The position numbers and the translations under genes are program-made. A DNA stretch of 64,000 nucleotides from Hawksworthiomyces lignivorus (Eukaryota; Ascomycota; Sordariomycetes; Ophiostomatales; Ophiostomataceae). The notes beneath the pieces were generated by a model, which was not told the DNA's origin, searched no databases, and saw only the letters and a program-made list of their open reading frames with translations. This document shows positions 59,549 to 64,000 of this stretch, piece after piece (within the stretch, counting starts at the first letter, position 1; the number at the start of each line of letters is the position of its first letter). The stretch is taken from positions 124,001-188,000 of the forward strand of contig NTMA01000021.1 in the NCBI GenBank assembly GCA_002917075.1. Reading direction: 5' to 3'.

Positions 59549-61978
59549 ATCCATTTTCTTTTTTTCGTTTCCCTACACTCAAACCTCCGTATCGATCAAT
59601 CCCCCTGCCAATTTCCCACGCTTTCGTCCGCCACCGTCGCGCGCTCCTTCCTCTTTTCGCGCCTCGCGAATCACAGCACTCCACACACACACTTTTTCCG
59701 CTTTCCGCTTTCCTCTCACTACTTTCTTGGGTCTTTTCGCAATCAACTCAAAACTACCTGCATCTACCTTCATCTACCTCGAGTACTCTCGTACTCTCTC
59801 GCCGCACAGCGTAACTTTTCGGCCTGCATCCCAAAAAGATACCTAGACTCACCACCCGCATCGCTCACGTTCCAACAAGTTACCAGTAAATACTCTACGC
59901 CTGCAGAAAAGACTTGTCAAGCCAACGCCCCTCTTCTCCAAAAATCGCCCGTCTCTTCTAACCAACCAAGCTTTCGTTCATTACATCCTCCTGTCTTGCT
60001 CTCTTCTCCCTCTGCCTAACTCTTTCTCCCCTCCACTGGAGGCTTGCCTCTCCATCCATCTGATTCATTTCCACTCGCCTTCGTTGTGCACTGCTTCAGT
60101 GCACTCCACGCACCACATTCTCACAGCCTACTCGCTCATTGCGAGCATGTTTGCATAACAACGCGCACCCCAAATACCAGCACGTCTTAACAAAAACTAA
60201 AGCGCCGTCACCTCCTCCTACACGCCTTTACACCATTCGCGCCACTTGCATCTCTAACGCCATCAGTCCGTCCTTCCCCCCTCCCGTTCACCCTCCCTCC
60301 CTCAAGCTGCTCCCCCTCCTCTCTGTCTGCGGCGAGTACAAACATAGAGACCTATCCCTTGCCAGCCCGGTCTCTTCCAAAAACTACGACTTTCTCTTCA
60401 ATTCCAACCGTCTTATATTCTATCGGACGGCTAAGTTTGCCCCTTCCCCGCCGAGCTCTCCATTGAGCGTTTATATCACCATGGGTATGTCCTCTCTGGT
60501 CTCCCCCTTCCGTGACCTGCATGCCTTCTGCATGTTCTCCTTCTTGCACACCCCCGTGTTCCCCCGTCCTTGTCCGTCTCTTCCTCGTCTCCCCCGTTTG
60601 TGCCTCCGTTACTGTCAATGACCGTTTTGCTTCGCTGCATGCTGTCCTGTCATTCTTGCTTCGAGTCGCATATTCCTTCGCCCCTCAACCCCTTCTCCGT
60701 CTCTTATTGCCCCGGACTCGCTTCACATATTACTTTCTCTCCTCTCGTCACGTCTCCTTCTTCCTAATACCACACTCTTCAAAGTTGTTTCCCATCCTTC
60801 ATCTATTCACCTATGCAATTTTGTTCCTCTTTCAACGAAGTGGCTCTCTCACGCAAGGACTCCCCATCCGCTTCATCTTGAGAGTTTTCACAGCTAGGCA
60901 TGTAAAATCTCTTTCCCATCTGCCCTTATCTTACCCCCTCTCACTCTCCCTTCAGCGTATCACCACTATCCAACGGCATTTGCCCGTTTTACCTCGTGCC
61001 TTCGCCATCAAGGCACGCAAATAATGCCTCGTTCCACATGGGTGTTCCGCCCACAGCAGTACTACCTTTTGCCTTTCGTTAAATCAGCTACGACTGCTTG
61101 TTTCCCACGGCCACAGGCTGCGCCCGCAGGCTACATCTAGTCTCCTTGCCTGCATACTCCCCTGCAGCCGTCTCTCCCCCCTCTTCCCGTCACCTCTTCC
61201 TACTTCACAGCGTCCCGTCAGCTTCAACTCCACTGAAGCCTTCTGCCGCACTCCATGTTCTTCTCGATATCCACAGCGCCCATTTGCCGACGCAGTGAAC
61301 GGCTCTTACGGCTACGGCTCTCCTCTCTCCTCTCAAGTTTCCTTCAGCTACGGCCTCTGTTGAGTCTATTCTGCATTGCTAGAAAATCCAACTTGTGGCA
61401 GCTATAGACCACAACAGATAGAGATTACAAGCCACTCTAGCTACAGAATCCCCAAAGCATACAGAAGCACACGAGCACAAAGCACAAAGACCAATTTGGA
61501 ACTTTGCAGCCTTCTGTACACCCCTCATCAGAAGACATTGACTTCCCACCTGGCTCCCCGCGTCGTTGGGGTCTCCTCCTCCCAAGCAGCCGCTGTATAA
61601 CTTATTGCAATTCCTCTTTTTACCTTATTTCCTCTTCTCCATCACACACACGAAACCTGCTTTGCTAGCTTCTCTCGTCTCTCTCCTTAATTCTGTCTGA
61701 TGCTTTCTTTTTTCCCGTCTCCTTTGCAATTCTCCTCTCCAAATCTCTGCTCGAAGTAAGGGCTAACTTCAAACCCGCGATCTAGCAGACTCAGCAGACA
61801 CGTACCGACCTGTAAGTTTAAGAGATGACTATCCTACTCCGAATCTTTGTTGTTTTCTCCTTCTAGAGCATTGAGCTCTGCCGGAAAAGGACAATTTCTG
61901 CGCTGCGCTTCACACAAAATGACAATTTCGGTCCCGGTATAGAGATGTAGCGATAAGCCTGAAGTGTCTCGTACGGAA
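56225..61978. other. 5.7-kb gene-free region, pyrimidine-rich on the right
   Basis: No gene is supported. The left part holds the COQ9 promoter and scattered short frames, with a G run at about 57201-57214. From about 59,420 the plus strand becomes strongly C/T-rich, with a T run of about 28 at 59516-59544. A possible leader intron, 61812..61866 (GTAAGT...TCTAG), and the ATG-GTATGT at 60481 fit a long, spliced 5' leader of the downstream RRM gene, which is an inference. Confidence 0.4.
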
Positions 61979-64000
61979 ATGGTCTCAATTGTCCATGCTG
62001 ATGAATTGCAGCGAGAACGGTCTCGTTCGACACGCCGTGGTCGATCACGCAGCCCCGGTCGTGCCGCTGGTCATCGACGCTCCTACTCTCCGCGCAGCAA
62101 TCGCTCTCGCAGTCCTGATTATCGCCGCTCTTCAAGACGATCTCGTTCTCCCATGGCTGGACAAGGGCCCACTTCTGGAGCGCCAACCGGGTCTTCTTAC
62201 GGCAGTGGCGGCCCTCCCCATCGCTCACACGACGATCGTCTGGCCGCACGAGACCAAATGATGTCGAATATTCGAGAGACTTCGCAACAGGACCGCCGCG
62301 TCTACGTCGGTAATCTTTCCTATGATGTCAAATGGCATCACCTCAAGGATTTTATGCGCCAGGGTTAGTGATTCATCTCAAACAAAAAAAAATTTCATGT
62401 CTTTACTATTTTGGAGACCTTGGCCTTATACGTACGCCATTGATTGGTGCCTCGTCTTGCCTCCTCTAGCCCCTTCCACGATAGAGGCTATGGCCAAAGA
62501 AGGCGACATCAGAGCTTTGTCCATGAAGGACAGCCAGCTGGCAATTCCAAGCAAAATGCTAGACGGGAGGAATCAACAAATCTCGGAAACGAGGAGGGTT
62601 GGCATGCAGCGGACTTGAATTTTTGGGAAACGCTAACGGGTTGTTTGGTTGATTAGCTGGAGAGGTCATCTTCGCGGATGTCTTGTTGCTCCCCAATGGA
62701 ATGTCGAAGGTGGGCGACTACGATGAGTAGTTTCGTGTTGGGCTACTTTTTTTCTTATCACGGCCTCCTCCTCTCCCTTTCCCTAGCTAAGTGTTTCGTT
62801 TGATGGGACTTGTTGGATTGACGGGTTGGAACGATGTTCCTTGGGTTATTGTAGGGATGCGGGTGAGTTAACTTCCAATCTCTCAGGATTTTCACCTTGA
62901 AATCTGGCGAAATTGTCTAACAATCTTCCTTTCAGTATTGTGGAATATGCGACGAGGGAACAAGCGCAGAACGCCGTTGCAACACTCAGCAATCAAAATC
63001 TGATGGGTCGACTTGTCTATGTGCGCGAGGTATGCCGTATTGTGTTGATTTAACACGTCCCAACCTGCCGAAACTCGGTTTGCGTCTCTTCGGCACAATA
63101 TATTAACATTCTGGTACAGGACCGTGAAGCCGAGCCGCGCTTCAACCAGTCTTCTGGACCCAGGGGAGGCTACGGCGGTCCCATGGGACCGCCTGGCTAT
63201 GGCGGTGGCTCAATAGGTTTTAACGCTGGCTCTGGCGGAAGCAGACAGATTTATGTCGCAAATGTTAGTCACTTCCTGATATCCTCTCAAAATCCTTGTG
63301 TTCTTCTTTGTGCAGGACGCTGTATTACGCAATGGAACCTCCCAACCGCTAACATTTATGTACAGCTCCCCTTCACTGTCGGCTGGCAAGATCTGAAGGA
63401 TTTGTTCCGCCAAGCTGGTAAAAGTCACTTCCTTTTTGATTTTCCCTTAATATATGCTGACATTGATTGCAAAATCTAGCCCGAACCGCCGGCGTCGCGC
63501 GAGCAGACATTAATATTGGCCCCGATGGCAGATCCAAGGGCTCTGGTATTGTTGTTTTTGAGAGTCCAGACGATGCTCGGAATGCCATTCAGCAGTTCAA
63601 CGGCTTTGATTGGCAGGGCCGCATCCTTGAGGTGCGCGAGGATCGTTTTGCAAGTTCTGGTGGTTATGGTGGTCGCGGTGGCTTTGGCCGTGGAGGATTT
63701 GGAGGTGGCTATGGTCGAGGTGGATTTGGGGGACGCGGCGGCTTCGGTGGCTTTGGTGGCCGCAGTGGCTACAGTGGCGGCGGCTTCGACGCCGGCGCCA
63801 GCGGTGGTGCTGGCGTGAGTGCTAATGCTGCTGGACCTGGCCCGAACCCCAATCCTTTCACAGACTATGCCACGTCCGGTACCGAACGCAGTGAGACGAT
63901 CTTTGTCCGCAACGTAAGTCCTGCAACCTTGTTCCCTTCATTGTCTTCTGCTTTATCGTTTATTGCTCTCATTTTAATCAATCACGCTCAACAGTTGCCT
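61979..64000 (+). CDS. GBP2: Gbp2/Hrb1-like SR/RGG protein with three RRMs (partial, 3' end missing)
   Basis: A nuclear SR-type mRNA-binding protein; yeast Gbp2 and Hrb1 couple splicing quality control to export by Mex67. Predicted exons are 61979..62363, 62657..62709, 62855..62862, 62936..63029, 63120..63263, 63366..63417, 63480..63913 and 63995..64000 onward. The N terminus is Arg/Ser-rich ([19 protein letters not shown]). RRM1 starts at [23 protein letters not shown]2 at [20 protein letters not shown], then a long Gly/Phe/Arg region. RRM3 begins TIFVRNLP and is cut by the window. The third exon has only 8 nt, between strong splice sites, and is needed to reach the RNP1 strand [14 protein letters not shown]. 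The start is uncertain: an in-frame stop lies at 61940, but a canonical branch and acceptor (CTGAT...TTGCAG, ending 62010) could make 62011 an acceptor site for an upstream first exon. Confidence 0.88.

Overview
This is a nuclear window from a filamentous ascomycete (Pezizomycotina), probably a sordariomycete. Short GT-AG introns (about 60-290 nt), a binuclear Zn(II)2Cys6 regulator, a Fus3/Kss1-class MAP kinase of the plant-pathogen Pmk1 type, and fungal forms of Atg9, Hem4, Tan1, Sgt1 and Coq9 all support this. An order-level placement (for example Ophiostomatales) would be a guess. No transposase, reverse transcriptase, prophage, CRISPR array, tRNA or rRNA was seen.

Layout, left to right. 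COG6 (-) and ATG9 (+) are head-to-head (0.4-6.7 kb). After a repeat-bearing spacer come an exportin-5/Msn5-type karyopherin (8.9-13.2 kb), a Zn2Cys6 transcription factor (15.9-18.6 kb) and a small single-pass membrane protein (19.2-19.7 kb, -). SEC24 (21.5-24.7 kb) and, after a 4.4-kb gene-free leader region, a TEY MAP kinase (29.1-30.4 kb) follow. OXR1 (TLDc, -; reading frame broken at a 14-G run), HEM4 (-) and ERV1 (+) lie at 31.3-35.7 kb. Pyruvate decarboxylase (37.5-39.4 kb) sits just behind a 10-bp-phased repeat array. TAN1 (40.3-42.0 kb) is followed by a 4.4-kb stretch with no recognisable gene. Then come a divergent APH-like kinase-fold protein (46.3-48.0 kb), SGT1/ecdysoneless (-) head-to-head with SMC6 (+), and COQ9 (-) (48.2-56.2 kb). 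The window ends with 5.7 kb of pyrimidine-rich, gene-free DNA and a Gbp2/Hrb1-like three-RRM protein, cut by the right edge.

The genes are mostly housekeeping. Loose themes are vesicle traffic and autophagy (COG6, ATG9, SEC24), mitochondrial redox and cofactor metabolism (OXR1, HEM4, ERV1, COQ9), genome maintenance (SMC6), and RNA handling or nuclear transport (MSN5-type exportin, TAN1, Gbp2-like). Genes in the left half are GC-rich with strong C/G wobble use. The PDC-SMC6 block and the APH-like gene are visibly less so.

Exon boundaries were set by hand from splice signals, reading phase and remembered family conservation, so each is a prediction. I found no convincing new multi-gene system. 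The best leads are the phased array before PDC, the OXR1 frame break, an 8-nt microexon, and the degenerate kinase-fold gene.
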